Below, piece by piece: positions 47,371 through 58,568 of a stretch of DNA of 64,000 bases; position 1 is the stretch's first letter; each line of letters opens with the position of its first letter. Where the stretch lies: contig OY987299.1 of the NCBI GenBank assembly GCA_963920635.1, positions 19,980,901-20,044,900 of the forward strand. Reading direction: 5' to 3'. Position numbers and translations under genes: made by a program. The DNA comes from Pseudeuparius sepicola (lineage: Eukaryota; Arthropoda; Insecta; Coleoptera; Anthribidae). A model generated the notes under the pieces. The model had not been told where the DNA came from and ran no database searches. It worked only from the letters and a program-made list of their open reading frames with translations.

Positions 47371-48290
47371 ATGTAAAATTTTCTACGATTCTCATATTTA
47401 CAACATTTTTCTAAATTCAAAGACAAAAAGTTAAAAGGGCTTTTTCCTAGAAGCGGCTATTTCAAGCCCAAATGAAAAAAATGCACCCAATGCAATCGGA
47501 AAAGGCCTTTTCCGCCTTTGGCGGTAATTGCCAATTGAAAGAACTTTCCGTTCTAGTTAGATAAATAACTAGATATCCAGGATATTGTATCCAAGTACAC
47601 AAACGTGTTTTTTTTCTTTAAAACGCATTCATTAGGTATAAAATTAACAAATGGAAGAATTAGTTTCGGTAATCTTGTCGCAAATATCGGCAAAGCTGCG
47701 TTCGACGTTACCTTCAACTCTCCCTCCTTTTATCGTCTTCGTAAACTTTCCTAATTTGTTTGAAAATTTATCGAGTATCGTTCCAATGCCAATTCGTAAC
47801 AATGGCGGATTTAAGAGCTCGACACGTGAGTTTATTATCGGGACTCTCGCCGTTTCCGGGCCCTTTATGGGGGCCGTTCCGGATTATTCCGGGATTTCCG
47901 TAATACGAAGTGTTTGTAAATTCGGTGGGCGGTGCCTCGTACTGTGTAAAGTTCGTGGGAGGAGTTGGCTTTGAGATTTTTATTGTCGTTTTATTTTTCG
48001 CCGGGCGATGTTAAACGAAATTGATGCTTTGATCCTCGGGGGAATAAAATTACCCGATTTAAGGAAGAGTAGAAGGGCCACCTTTTTTTCATCCTTATAG
48101 AATCATAATTTCAAGTTCAAAGCCTAAATTATTTGGAGCGATCGTAACTTTCTACGGGCTAAGAGAGACCGGGAATTATTGAAAAAATGCATAAGTATTT
48201 CTTTTTACAAAATATGAACCAACAAGTAAAACGTTAATAATTACGAGTGAGTATATTGATATTATATAAAGTGGATCTGTCCATAAATAC
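47371..48290. other. Unique sequence with GC-richer island
   Basis: 47640-48060 is GC-richer and holds the second copy of the 85-bp segment shared with 43634-43719. A 107-codon frame (47651-47974) is open but shows no domain. It is probably noncoding. Confidence 0.45.
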
Positions 48291-48955
48291 TACAGGGTGT
48301 TTCACTTTTAATGCCGAAAATTTTAACAATCAAAAGCACTCGTCAAAATAATATTTTGTAGTAGGTATATACACTTTTTCTCGTTTGGAATTTGTTTTCG
48401 AAATAGAGGGCATTGTAGTTCTCTTTTTGATAGCGAATTATGGCAATATCTCCCAAAACAATCATGCTGCTGAAATGAAATTTGGCACTGCTATTTTTTT
48501 GGGGATGGCAGGTGACAACTTTACGTTTCGAATATTTGGAGTTAACAGGTGTTTTGGGGCACGTTTTGGCAATTTCAACTCAAACGGTTGCCTTTATCGT
48601 TATGAAACAAGAGTACAATTTTGTTGCAAATGAAAAGATTTACAAAAATGATGAACCTACAGACCAAAAAGTTAACCTCAAAAAATTACGAGTAAAAGTA
48701 CAATCCAAAAATAGTACAAGTGGAAATTGTTATCTTCAGCTTATTCTCCATCCCCAAAAACATAGCAAAGCAAAATTTCAGTTCAGCAGCATTATTGGTT
48801 TGGCAGATATTGCCATAATTCAATATCAAAAAGAGAACTACAACGTCCTGTATTTCGAAAACAAAGTCCAAATGAGAAATTTTTATATCATATCATTATT
48901 TTGACGAGTGCTTTTGATTGTTAAAATTGTGGTCATTAAAAGTGAAACACCCTGT
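48291..48955. mobile_element. MITE with TACAGGGTGTTTCACTTTT ends
   Basis: TIRs of about 60 bp (TACAGGGTGTTTCACTTTTA at 48291; complement ending 48955, including CAATCAAAAGCACTCGTCAA). The loop includes a 165-bp module (about 48525-48690) that also occurs twice, inverted, in the otherwise different MITE at 58569-59709. The 140-codon frame 48482-48904 spans arms and loop and is not a recognised protein. Confidence 0.85.
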
Positions 48956-49164
48956 ATAATTTTGAGAAAACAACATTAGATGAAGTTTTTGCAAATACTA
49001 GATTGAAATCTAATTTATTTGAAATTTTCTGTGCGAGAGAGTTTTAATCCATTCCTCAAACTAGTTTCCTCAGTCTAGTGTCTTTTTACAAGCTTTTTTA
49101 TCTTTGAGTTGGGCTTGATTAACTTTTTCAGTAAACGTTGATAGTAGTTCCGAAATGGCATTTA

Positions 49165-49690
49165 TACAGTGTGGTCATTTACCTGTGCAATATATGGAAC
49201 TTTTTTATTAACTGCACAATCAAAATACAGACATTGCCAAAAGTTGATGCATGTTCCATAATCATATTAGGTGCACTTAGAATGTTTGCAACTTAGAAAG
49301 TATACACGGTAGGTCAAAAAATATAAAAATTGCACAAGAGTAAAGTACGCAGCCTCCTAAGAAAAAAAATTTTCCGTCAATTAATTTCCAGTTTCTTAAT
49401 AAACATTTGAAGTAAAAATTTTGCACCTTAAATGAGAGTTTTTTTAATATACACATTATCACTACTAATGTTTCACATTGTTCAGAAGAATTGTTGCGAA
49501 ATTTTAAAGTTTTGTTTAATATCGTTGCAACAAACATGAAGTTTGTGATTCCCTAAAAAATTAAAAATCTAAGTTAATTTTACAAATATGCTTGAATTTG
49601 AACAAAGTTATGCGAAATTTATATAATTTTGATTGATTTATGAAACTGTTTAGGGTGAATATTAAAACAATTTTTTTAGGAAGTTATTAA
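49165..49690. mobile_element. Truncated copy of the 41267-41971 MITE family
   Basis: It begins TACAGTGTGGTCATTTACC (49165), with the inner motif TACACGGTAGGTCAAAAAAT at 49303, 138 bp in. The distal part (49570-49690) matches the loop of the other copy in reverse (AATTTTACAAATATGCTTGA, TTTGATTGATTTATGAAAC). The right end is missing. Confidence 0.75.
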
Positions 49691-51913
49691 TGTTTTTCAA
49701 AAAAATATTTTTGGAATGGAACTTTCGGTATATTTTTTGTTCCAATTTGGTATATGGAGGTTTTGACGCGTCCAAATTGACGCTGTCATGTCATATTTTA
49801 AATAAAAAAAATCGTTATAAGGGTTTAATAGTGAAAATCGGGGTATAAAAAAAATGGGCTATTACGATTGAATTTTAAAAAATAATTTAGTGATTGCAAT
49901 AAAACCCTAAAGGCCCCTTGTCCAAGAAAAATATCCAAAATCTTGGAAATTTTGGCAAGAAGGTATTCCATATAAATAAGGTCATTTTTGGTTCTAAATT
50001 TAGATAAAAATAAAAAAGACTCAAATGTTTTAATTTGAAGTTGAATGTCTAAATAATTGGTTATATTGTGTGAACTTAGCTTCAGCAGGCTTTCAGCACA
50101 TCACTGTGAATTAGGTTGTGTCCAGCGCCATTGAGAAAAAAAGGAGCAATATCTACTTAAAATTTTGGATTATTTTTGATGGTGATGGTTTGTAAAGGGA
50201 CCAAACTTCGACAAAGCAACAAAATTTTAGTTGTTTGAGGCGGTATACAAATAATACAATGTATTTTTTCCTTGAAGCTGTTTTTCTAACTATAAAAATT
50301 TTCCTATATGAATGGTTATTCCTGATACTTTCTGTTCACCTCGACTACTAAAACTCTATTATATATATGCCTGCATGCATTTTTATATGTGACCAGACTA
50401 ACCCATTGCAATAGGGAAGACTAGACTGACCCATTGCATTTTGGCAACGGAGGAAGGTCGGAAGAAGTGGAGTTTGAAGACCTTTCAAACAAAAACAGGT
50501 CAGGCGAATATGTCCAAAAATATTATATGGATTTGTATAGTTATAAAAGTAGGCGCCCTGTAGATATGACCTCGTTCATATTCGAGCATTATTTTCTAAC
50601 AAGACAACAACCCCACTTTACAAAGCCGTCTCGCGTTCGCGCCACTCAATTTAACACCTAATTAAGCCTCCCCCCTCTCCCCGAAACATAATAAGATAAG
50701 GGAAGGTTTTTGAGGGGGGAGCCCCCCTCGAATTCTCCACCATTGATCGCATATCAATCGTTATTTGTAAGCAGGCGGCGCGTCGTCTCCAATTTGGCGT
50801 GTTACGGCAGCGACGATATTCACACGCCTGGCCGAACCGTAGGATGAGAAGGTTTTGGGGGATTCAAACGCCCCTACGTTGAGATGATGATCCGATGATG
50901 TGATTATGTAATTTGCTATGGCCCATTTAAATTATTTATTATGATTGTTAAAGAAACGTCTTTACTTTTTTTGACACACCCTTAAAAAATACTTAATATC
51001 ATAATCCTATAAATAAATAAGCAATAAGCCCACCTCAAAACAAATTTCTGTAGGTACACTGGCCATAAAAAGTATTTACTGCCAATGATATAATACCTGT
51101 GTGGTCTTTTGAAAAGACATGATAATAAGGTCTCGCAAATTTTTTTTTTTTACATGATAATATAATAATTATTATTATCAATTATTCAATTGTGACTTAA
51201 AAACTAACAATAAAACAAAATAACTGTGTATACAAGTAGTAATAGGTAGGCGCTTCTCGGTTACTGCATAAATTATAAATTATAAGCTCATACTTAACAA
51301 AAGGAGAGCATACTTACGTAACAGCTTTATACTCATATTAAAGTTACTTCTGATATGTTAACTATTTAACAGTGAAAATTGTTTTCTTCCGGACCAATTT
51401 TTAAATACAAAAATTTAATATAAAAATTTTCTTAATTTGTGAGCCACCCTGACGAATTACTCGTACCTTTTCGGCCTATCCTTTTCAAAATGCCCATTAT
51501 TAATCAAATTGTGTCGCAATCTTGCAAAAATGCCCTTGAAAGGATGTCTTCTCTCTGGATACCGCTCGTAGTATAAATTGCACGTTACATCTAGACTATC
51601 ATATCCCATTTTTCATTAACTTTCAAATTTTATTGTATGTTATAAAGTTTATAAATTACACAAAAACAGAAAAATCTTTACACTGTCAAAACAGATTAAC
51701 TGAAAATTTGAGAAGTAACAGTAAACATTTGTTCACGGTTGTTTCATTTCTCTCACCGCCAAAGCCTACTTGTTGAAAGGGCGCGCTTCCAATAATACAC
51801 ATGAAATCATAAAAGCTATTAGTAATTATTGATAACTAGGTACTTAAGAAATGATTAAGTGTTATATGTTTTTTGGAATGGTAATTTTTTGCTCTATTAA
51901 AAAAATGGAAAAA
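49691..51913. other. Mostly unique sequence
   Basis: A GC-richer patch lies at 50560-50880. The frame 50434-50661 has no domain. Nothing else is recognised. Confidence 0.4.
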
Positions 51914-52312
51914 TATACAGGATGTTCCATTTAAAAAATATGTTTTCATCAGTAACTCTAAAACCATTGTCTGAAAAAATGTAGTAGCAGCATTGGATTC
52001 TACGTAAAGTGTTTTAGGAATGTTTTTACAGAAACACAAAATTTTCAACCCGAAAAAAAAATACATTCCTATACCCGAATAATGCAAAAATTCAAAATCC
52101 TGACTTTTGAGAAACACATAGTTATACAGTGTGAAAAAATTAAGAGGGGTTGTTAGTTTTTACCCTTTTTGAGGGCACTGTGTAAATGAATAAACTACCC
52201 TAAGGCGTCTTCCAGTAAGTAGATAACACATACCTACCAAATTTCAAATTTTTAAGTAGCGCCGTTATTGAGATATAAATAAAAAATGACTTTTGGGTCA
52301 CCCTATAAACCT
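51914..52312. mobile_element. MITE fragments
   Basis: A TACAGGATGTTCC end occurs at about 51916. 52135-52312 (TTAAGAGGGGTTGTTAGTTTTT, GGCGTCTTCCAGTAAGTAGA, ending TGGGTCACCCTA) matches the right arm of the 58569-59709 MITE. These are solo ends without their partners. Confidence 0.65.
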
Positions 52313-53819
52313 GAATTCATGAAGTCATGCTTATTACAGCGATGTCAAATTTTAGTTTTCCTATCAATTATTTAACAATTACCCCACATTTGGAGTATAA
52401 CCAACTCATACGTTGTCAAGCTAACCGTATAACAATGCACCATTATGCGATATCTATGCAAATTGCTCTTTTGTTACGTGCCGTTCATATGCTAAAATGC
52501 CCTCCTGTATATTGTATGACAATATAAATAGATTTTCTGTCATTTTAGTTTGTTGAATTTTACAGAATAATAACTGTAAGTTCCGGATATGGACAACACA
52601 CATAATAAATAACTCATAGGGGTCTATTCGAAACCGCCTACACCCAATAAATTGGCTGTGCAATAATAATACTTTAACAAGCTCATGCGAAAATTAATTA
52701 CAAATTTCAATATAGTATAACCTTCATGGTTACTTACCAGGGACCCTTTAAAGTAAGGGGACTCAGCATTATACTTTCCAAAGTGAGGCCGTTTCTTTTC
52801 CCATTCTAATGGTCTCAATGATGCCAAGTATTAATGCCATTTTATTGGAGAATCTATGAATATAACAGGTACTTTGATTGTTAGTAAAAATTAGACTTGA
52901 CAATGTTCTGTCAACAAACACAGAATATGGCAAGTGTCAAATGAATCAAATTTATTTTATATTTGAATTTGGTTTCCTGCAATTATTTCCAGGAATTTAA
53001 GTAATATAAGTAAAGTCAGTGCCGATTTTGCTTATTTGAGAATTTGTCGCTATTACACCTTGTTACCAGGTTCCTCAAACCATTTGTAATATGTAGGTAT
53101 AATAGGTACGTACTTGAACTTTCTTCTCTTGTTGAATGTATCTACCCAAAGAACTTTCACAGATTTCGGGATGGACTAATAAGATTAGGTCTTGTACTTA
53201 GTTCTAATCATGTAGTTTTTCTCGGTGCTCATTTTTGCAATTTTATTTCTCTCCCAAGGTACCTCACAAATAAACTTATAAGTAGTTGTAGATAAAAACT
53301 GTTTAAAAAAAGACCTGACTGAAGCTACCTGCTTAATAATTTAAAATTTAGGAAATACCATTTTTGTTTTGAACTACTTACTTATACGTAATGCCCACGT
53401 AATGGGAATTGTAGGATTACAAAAGGTGAGACATGAAAAATCTGGTTGCAATTATTAGGACTACTACAGGCCTACCTGGGACTACTACCTTTAATTGACT
53501 ATCTGGAAGTTAGAAAACTTAAAAATTATGATGGGAAATATTTTGCCTCCTTTGGAATCTATGGCACTGGCATGTCACATAAAACCTGATGGCAGTTGGA
53601 CACTGACATATAACATAACCTTGTACCAGCCCACTTATGTGGTCTCCTTGGAGATATACAGAAAACAAGGCTTCACTTCTCCTATGCGATAGACTGTGAC
53701 ATGCTGGGTCCCTTTATTTTAAAGAGTCCCTGTTACTTACTTATATGATTCAAGGCGAATAAAGAGGGAAATGGGACTGTTCAGCGCGGCCAGTTAAAGT
53801 GACGATGTTTTAGTTATTT
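52313..53819. other. Sequence without recognised genes
   Basis: Short frames such as 53044-53295 and 53495-53692 lack domains. No repeat match with the rest of the window was seen. Confidence 0.4.
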
Positions 53820-54110
53820 AAATTGTCTGTTTTTCTGCCTTCGACCTTGGTTCCGAGCGAGGTCATGGCAGATGCGTGCACATACATGTCTTTATAGAAA
53901 AACGCGCCGCTGATGGCCAAGAGCGCTGGACAAATCGTGGATTCACGGTATTGCTCTTTACTTACCTTTATCTGTGCGGTTTACTAATTGTAATACACTC
54001 ACTGGGATTAGTGCGGTTTTATAGGGTTTTCCGTAGTACTTGAGCGAACGGTATTCTAGTTCTATCGGGAAAAGTCGGCCCTAGCCGCAAATGACAACGA
54101 AGACAAAATA
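53820..54110 (+). repeat. SINE-like repeat S, 5' and middle part
   Basis: It starts TTTTTCTGCCTTCGACC and runs through GCGCTGGACAAATCGTGG and ACTCACTGGGATTAGTGCGG to CGGCCCTAGCCGCAAATGAC. It stops before the C-rich 3' part. The box-B-like region is altered (GGTTCCGAGCGAGG). Confidence 0.8.
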
Positions 54111-54764
54111 AAAACCTTCACATAATAAGATCGCACTCATTACGGCTATGCATTTCTGGAACACCCTGTATACAGGGTGAGTTTTTTCGATGACCACTAT
54201 GGGTATCTCGGAAACTAGCAGAGCTAGAACAAAGGTTAAATGGGGAAAGATTTGCGGTTTTAAATGCTCAATCTAATGCCCCTTTTGGATTTTTAAAAAA
54301 GTTCATGTTCACTAGATATTTTGAAAAGAGTGATTTTTTGCTATTTCATCGGATCTCTGTAGCTCCGTTATTTCTGATTATACACAAAAACTGTAGAGAC
54401 AAAAATTGTAGATAATTTTGGGCTTAATAAGATTATCTTATCCAATGTTTTATGTTGTTTGTGATTTTTGAGATATGACATAAACTTTTATCATAGTTGG
54501 CTGTGGCCCTATTAAATCGGCCATTTTTTGAGCTTTCCAAAAATATAATACTCGGCATAGTTATTATAAAAAATAAAATAGCTATGGATAGTTTTCTGAT
54601 TTTTTTTTTAATTTTCACATAGTCAGCCATGGAATATTTTCATAATTACGTTCTATTTTATAATAAGACCATACTTCAAACTTTCAAATGTTTTATTTTT
54701 AGCTGGTAACAAAATGTAACAAAATAAAAGAAACATTATCATGATGGAGTTCCACCACATAATT

Positions 54765-55020
54765 ATTTGCCCGTAAGAAATAACCTAGATCAGCTCTATC
54801 CAAATAGTTGGATAGGGAGAAATAGACCTATTTCCTGGCAGCCCCGATCCCCCGAATAGTCTGTTTTGGATTTCTTTTTGTGGGGAACAGTACAAAATAA
54901 AGTATGAGACTAAGAGCAGCTCTTTTAGAAGCAATTGCCAGGATTGACCTAAGAAAGGCGACAAATTCAGTTTTAAAAAGATGCAATATTTGCATAAATA
55001 ATAATGGTAGTTTTGTCACC
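54765..55020 (+). pseudogene. Transposase C-terminal remnant, second copy
   Basis: It parallels the remnant at 17590-17900: CTAGATCAGCTCTATCCAAA (YLDQLYPN), the WIGRNRP stretch, and then a frameshifted VCFGFLF/VLDFF-type region. A further deletion around 54910 removes part of the ELRAAVLEAI segment. It ends in CINNNGS. Not functional. Confidence 0.75.
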
Positions 55021-55659
55021 AGCTAAAAACAAAATATTAGAATTACAAAAAAGGTTGTGGGGAAACTCGAAGTGGTCCATTGTTAAATTATGAAGATATA
55101 ATTCAAAGTCTTGAACCACAATAATATAATCTAGTATATAAGTATATAAAATTGTATAAAGTAACTAGTTTCGGCTTTAAGCCATCATCAAACCTGAAAT
55201 ATTAAAATAACAAGAAACTATGTTCTTATAGTTATACAATGTAAGTGATTACCTTATTTTTATATGGTTCACAAATAAAATGAAGTTGTAAAGTCAATAT
55301 AATATTAATAAATTTGACTTTTTGAAAGACATTTGGTAGAAGGTGTAAATAAAGGTAATAATTTGGTAATCTAATAGTTGTGGATGTTAGAAATTTCTAA
55401 CCAGATCTAGGAAAATATTAAATTCAAAATTCACGTTATTGTTTAGACAAGTAATATTATAATTGTTTACAGCTTTATAAATTTCTAAAATTTCAAATAA
55501 ATAAAAACGTGTTCCTTTATTTCAAATGTGTAAAGCTCTGAAATTATTATTAATATCAAATTTATGATTTGTTTCTAATATGTGATTTGAAAATGAGAAT
55601 TAGTGAGTGCCAAAAAATTGTTTTTGTTTTTTTTTTTTCAATAAGTTTAACATGATCAT

Positions 55660-55910
55660 TAATTCTAGTTCCAAAACTTCCCAGTTTAACCAATATAAAC
55701 TGAATTACAGTTGTTGCAAGATAAACAATAAACTCCAGATTTAGACATCAGTGGTATTTTATCTTTTGTGTTTATAAGTCTTTTACCAATGTTATTATTT
55801 GTTTTGAAACTAATTTTGATATTCAATTTTCTAAAAATCTTTGATATTGAAATTGATATTGGGCCATAAAAACTTAAAGATCTATAAAAATTAGTTTTTT
55901 TCAGTTGCAT
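55660..55910 (-). pseudogene. Penelope-like linker and truncated GIY-YIG endonuclease start
   Basis: 74 codons are open. After an N-terminal linker (SIFRKLNIKISFKTNNNIGK-type basic stretch) the frame reads GVYCLSCNNCNSVYIG and then stops. This corresponds to the GVYxLxCxxCxxxYIG beginning of the Penelope GIY-YIG nuclease, including its CxxC. The catalytic arginine and later glutamate region are not readable. It is separated from the RT frame by a frameshift or stop at about 55911. Confidence 0.8.
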
Positions 55911-55911
55911 G

Positions 55912-56513
55912 TTATACGTGAAAAGAAAATTTGTGTTTGTATAAATATTTAAAGTAGATTTTTTTAATTATATTTAAAGGGTATCCGTTATTTATTGCTA
56001 ATTGTTTAATGATATTTAGTTCTTCAACAAAAGTGTTTTCCCAAAGTGGTATAGAGAAAAGACGATAAAATAGAGAATTACATGCAGAAAATTTATGACT
56101 GTATGGATGATTACTTTGAAAAGGAATTAAACAATCTGTTGTGGTAGGTTTTCTATATATTCCAAAATTAAGTTCGTTTTTATCAAAATCTTTAGATATA
56201 AGTACGTTTAAAAAGGGTAAAGAATCATCATTTTCAAGTTCATATGTGAATTTGATCTTTGGATGTATTGAATAGATAAAATCAGCAAATTCATTAATTA
56301 CAGTATTATTTTCGCAATCAAAAATAAAGACACAGTCATCAACGTATCTTCTATATAATTTAATTGTTCTAGAAAAAGTTGTATTGTTCAAAAATTTTTG
56401 TTCAAAATTATACATAAAAACATCTGCTAAGAAAGGTGAAAGATAGGAACCCATTGCTAATCCAGTATTTTGTTGGTAAAAAGAAGAATTAAATTGAAAG
56501 AATTTTTTAAATT
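55912..56513 (-). pseudogene. Penelope-like reverse transcriptase fragment
   Basis: The open part spans 180 codons from MGSYLSPFLADVF. Upstream it continues in frame without a stop to about 56513 (SSFYQQNTGLA precedes it), which is where the 5' truncation falls. Visible RT motifs: GLAMGS and LSPFLADVF (RT motif 4 region), YVDDCVFIF (catalytic YVDD), SLPFLNVLI and YRKPTTTD (Penelope-specific segment), and SNHPYSHK. It stops in frame before the endonuclease. Roughly the N-terminal half of the RT is missing. Confidence 0.88.
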
Positions 56514-57044
56514 TTTAGAAAGTTTGAAGTATGTCTAATTATAAAATAGAACGTAATTATGAAAATACATAGCTGACTATGTGAAAATTTAAAAGAAAAT
56601 CAGAAAATTAGCCATAGCTCTTTTATTTTTTTATAATAACTATGCCGAGTATTATATCTTTGGAAAGCTCAAAAAATGGTCGATTTGATAGGCTACAGCC
56701 AACTATGATTTACATTAAAAAAAAACACAAGTTTATGTCATATCTCAAAAATCACAAACAAAATAAAAAATTTGATCAGATTATCTTATTAAGCTCAAAA
56801 TTATCTACAATTTTTGTCTCTACAGTTTTTCTGTATAATCAGAAATAACTGAGCTACATAGATCTGATGAAATAGCAAAAATCACTCTTTTCAAAATATC
56901 TGGTGAGCCATGAACTTTTTTAAAAATCCAAAAGGGGCATTACATTAAGCATTCAAAACCGCAATTCTCTCCCCATTTAACCTTTGTTCTAGCTCCGCTA
57001 GTTTCCGAGATCCCCATAGTGGTCATCGAAAAAAACTCACCCTG

Positions 57045-58336
57045 TATATGTATTAAATAATTAAATATCGGACGATCATTTAAAAAATCTAATTTGGCAA
57101 AAAAGTTCAAAGAACATATTGTATAAAACGGCTCAAATCCCCCACTTTACCACACCGACCCCACTTGAGATGCCTGAGCCTGCCTGCTTTATATCCGCAC
57201 CTACGTTTCCACCCGAGGAGGCCCCAGTTTTTACAATTTAGCACTTCCGGCCGTATATAATTCGGAAAAAGCGCCGGAGACGAACGCCAGCTGCGCCCCA
57301 CGCCCCACTAAAACAAACCCTCCCGCATAACTCAGCTTCAGTCGGACTTTATAACCGGGTTGCAGTTTCATTTCGCGGGATAGAGGAGCTTTTTTTCCGG
57401 GCCATAAACTTGTCCGGACGCCGCCGCCGCCCCGCGCGCGCCTTCCGGCTGTGAGCGCCCGCACGCAAATTGATTGAAATTTTCTGCGCCTGGAAATTTC
57501 AGCAGAGCGATATGTAGCCAGGTTTTACGGCGCTGCGGTAAATTTCGCGGGACAACTATAAGCCTGCCTGAGACGTCACTAGTAGTGGCCCAACTGGGGC
57601 CGGCCATGGGTTTTTTGATAGGGGAAATACCAACGATAAAAAGGAATAGATGACTCGCTCTAATTTTGCATTATCATTAGCGGGTCGGGGGGAAGAGGAC
57701 GAGGTAATTTGTTTACATTGGCATTTCTTAAATTCAGTCTTTTCTATTTTGTAATGCATAATAAATAGTTTTTTGATAGACTTGTATATGGTATATATGC
57801 TTTCACATTCACAAAATAACCTAAATCGTATAAAAAAAACCTAGAAAACTTGAATGTGCCAACAATAACATTTATTCAATGTCATGAAACAAAACAAGTT
57901 GCCTTTGGTAATATATATATACGAGTATACCTATATATCGTCGGGAAATACCGTTGGCGCGCAGGTTAATTCACAATCCTGCACTTACAAACTTATTTAC
58001 AGTTAATTTTTTTTATTAAATGCGCCATAGCAATCATGACCATCTTCAGTCGTTTAGACGTGAGTAGGATATAAAATAATGCATTGCTCCAAACAATTTT
58101 AAAAATAAGTAATATTATGTGTAGGAATAAAAAGTTTTCGCCGCAATTTTATGCATCAATTTTTGCGACAAAATTATAAATTATAATTTTTGCCTAAAAT
58201 ATTACTTAACCAAAAACGGAAAAATGTTTTTTCCATGCAAATTTCGGGCATTTTGTAAACAATATTATTCGAAATTTTTACAGTGAAATACACATAGTCG
58301 TGGGGTTGATTTTTTTAGATTTAATTTATCTAAGCC
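57045..58336. other. GC-rich island, then AT-rich sequence
   Basis: 57110-57720 is the most GC-rich part of the window (GCCGCCGCCGCCCCGCGCGCGCC near 57421). Overlapping minus frames (57231-57464, 57368-57607) are compositional and unrelated to known proteins. No repeat match was seen. A CpG-rich regulatory or promoter region is possible. 57730-58336 shows nothing recognisable. Confidence 0.4.
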
Positions 58337-58565
58337 CATTTAATAATGTTGTGGCGTCAATCTCACGCCTTTAGTGTTTTTCATTTAGTGTTAGCAAAGA
58401 TATAGTATTATATCTCTGGTGCTAGCTAACATTTAGTCAACACTAAATAATATAATATACTTTCAGTATTTTTAAATTAAATTATAAAAACACTGAGTAT
58501 TTGACAGTAAAAGTGTAAATGTTAAAATATAAAGCAGTTACAATGACGCCACATATTATTAAATG
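58337..58565. mobile_element. Small MITE, 229 bp
   Basis: Ends CATTTAATAATGTTGTGGCG (58337) and CGCCACATATTATTAAATG (ending 58565) are complementary over about 22 bp. The inside is AT-rich with several ACACTAAA/TTTAGTGT words. No TSD is evident. Confidence 0.7.
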
Positions 58566-58568
58566 ATT

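Larger units (their letters stand above)
55043..56514 (-). mobile_element. 5'-truncated Penelope-like retroelement
   Basis: A minus-strand RT segment and the beginning of a GIY-YIG endonuclease identify a Penelope-like element. A 6-bp duplication TTAGAA flanks it (55037-55042 and 56515-56520). The host MITE is otherwise continuous across the site. About 640 bp of 3' sequence (55043-55680) follows the endonuclease start. It contains TTGATGATGGC and AGCCGAAAC, a hammerhead-ribozyme-like pair near 55168-55195. Confidence 0.88.
54173..57044 (+). mobile_element. Tc1/mariner-like MITE (family of 16996-18481) interrupted by a Penelope-like element
   Basis: The ends TACAGGGTGAGTTTTTTCGA (54173) and AAAAAACTCACCCTGTA (ending 57044) and the long arms match the family at 16996. 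The original element is continuous at 54173-55042 and 56515-57044. The inserted 55043-56514 is a Penelope-like retroelement. The transposase remnant is at 54765-55020. Confidence 0.9.

Noticed and set aside
48482..48904. 140-codon frame
   Set aside because: It spans arms and loop of a MITE and includes a module present in other MITEs; not protein-like.
57231..57607. Overlapping minus-strand frames in GC-rich DNA
   Set aside because: Two different frames are open at once, which is typical of high GC rather than coding.
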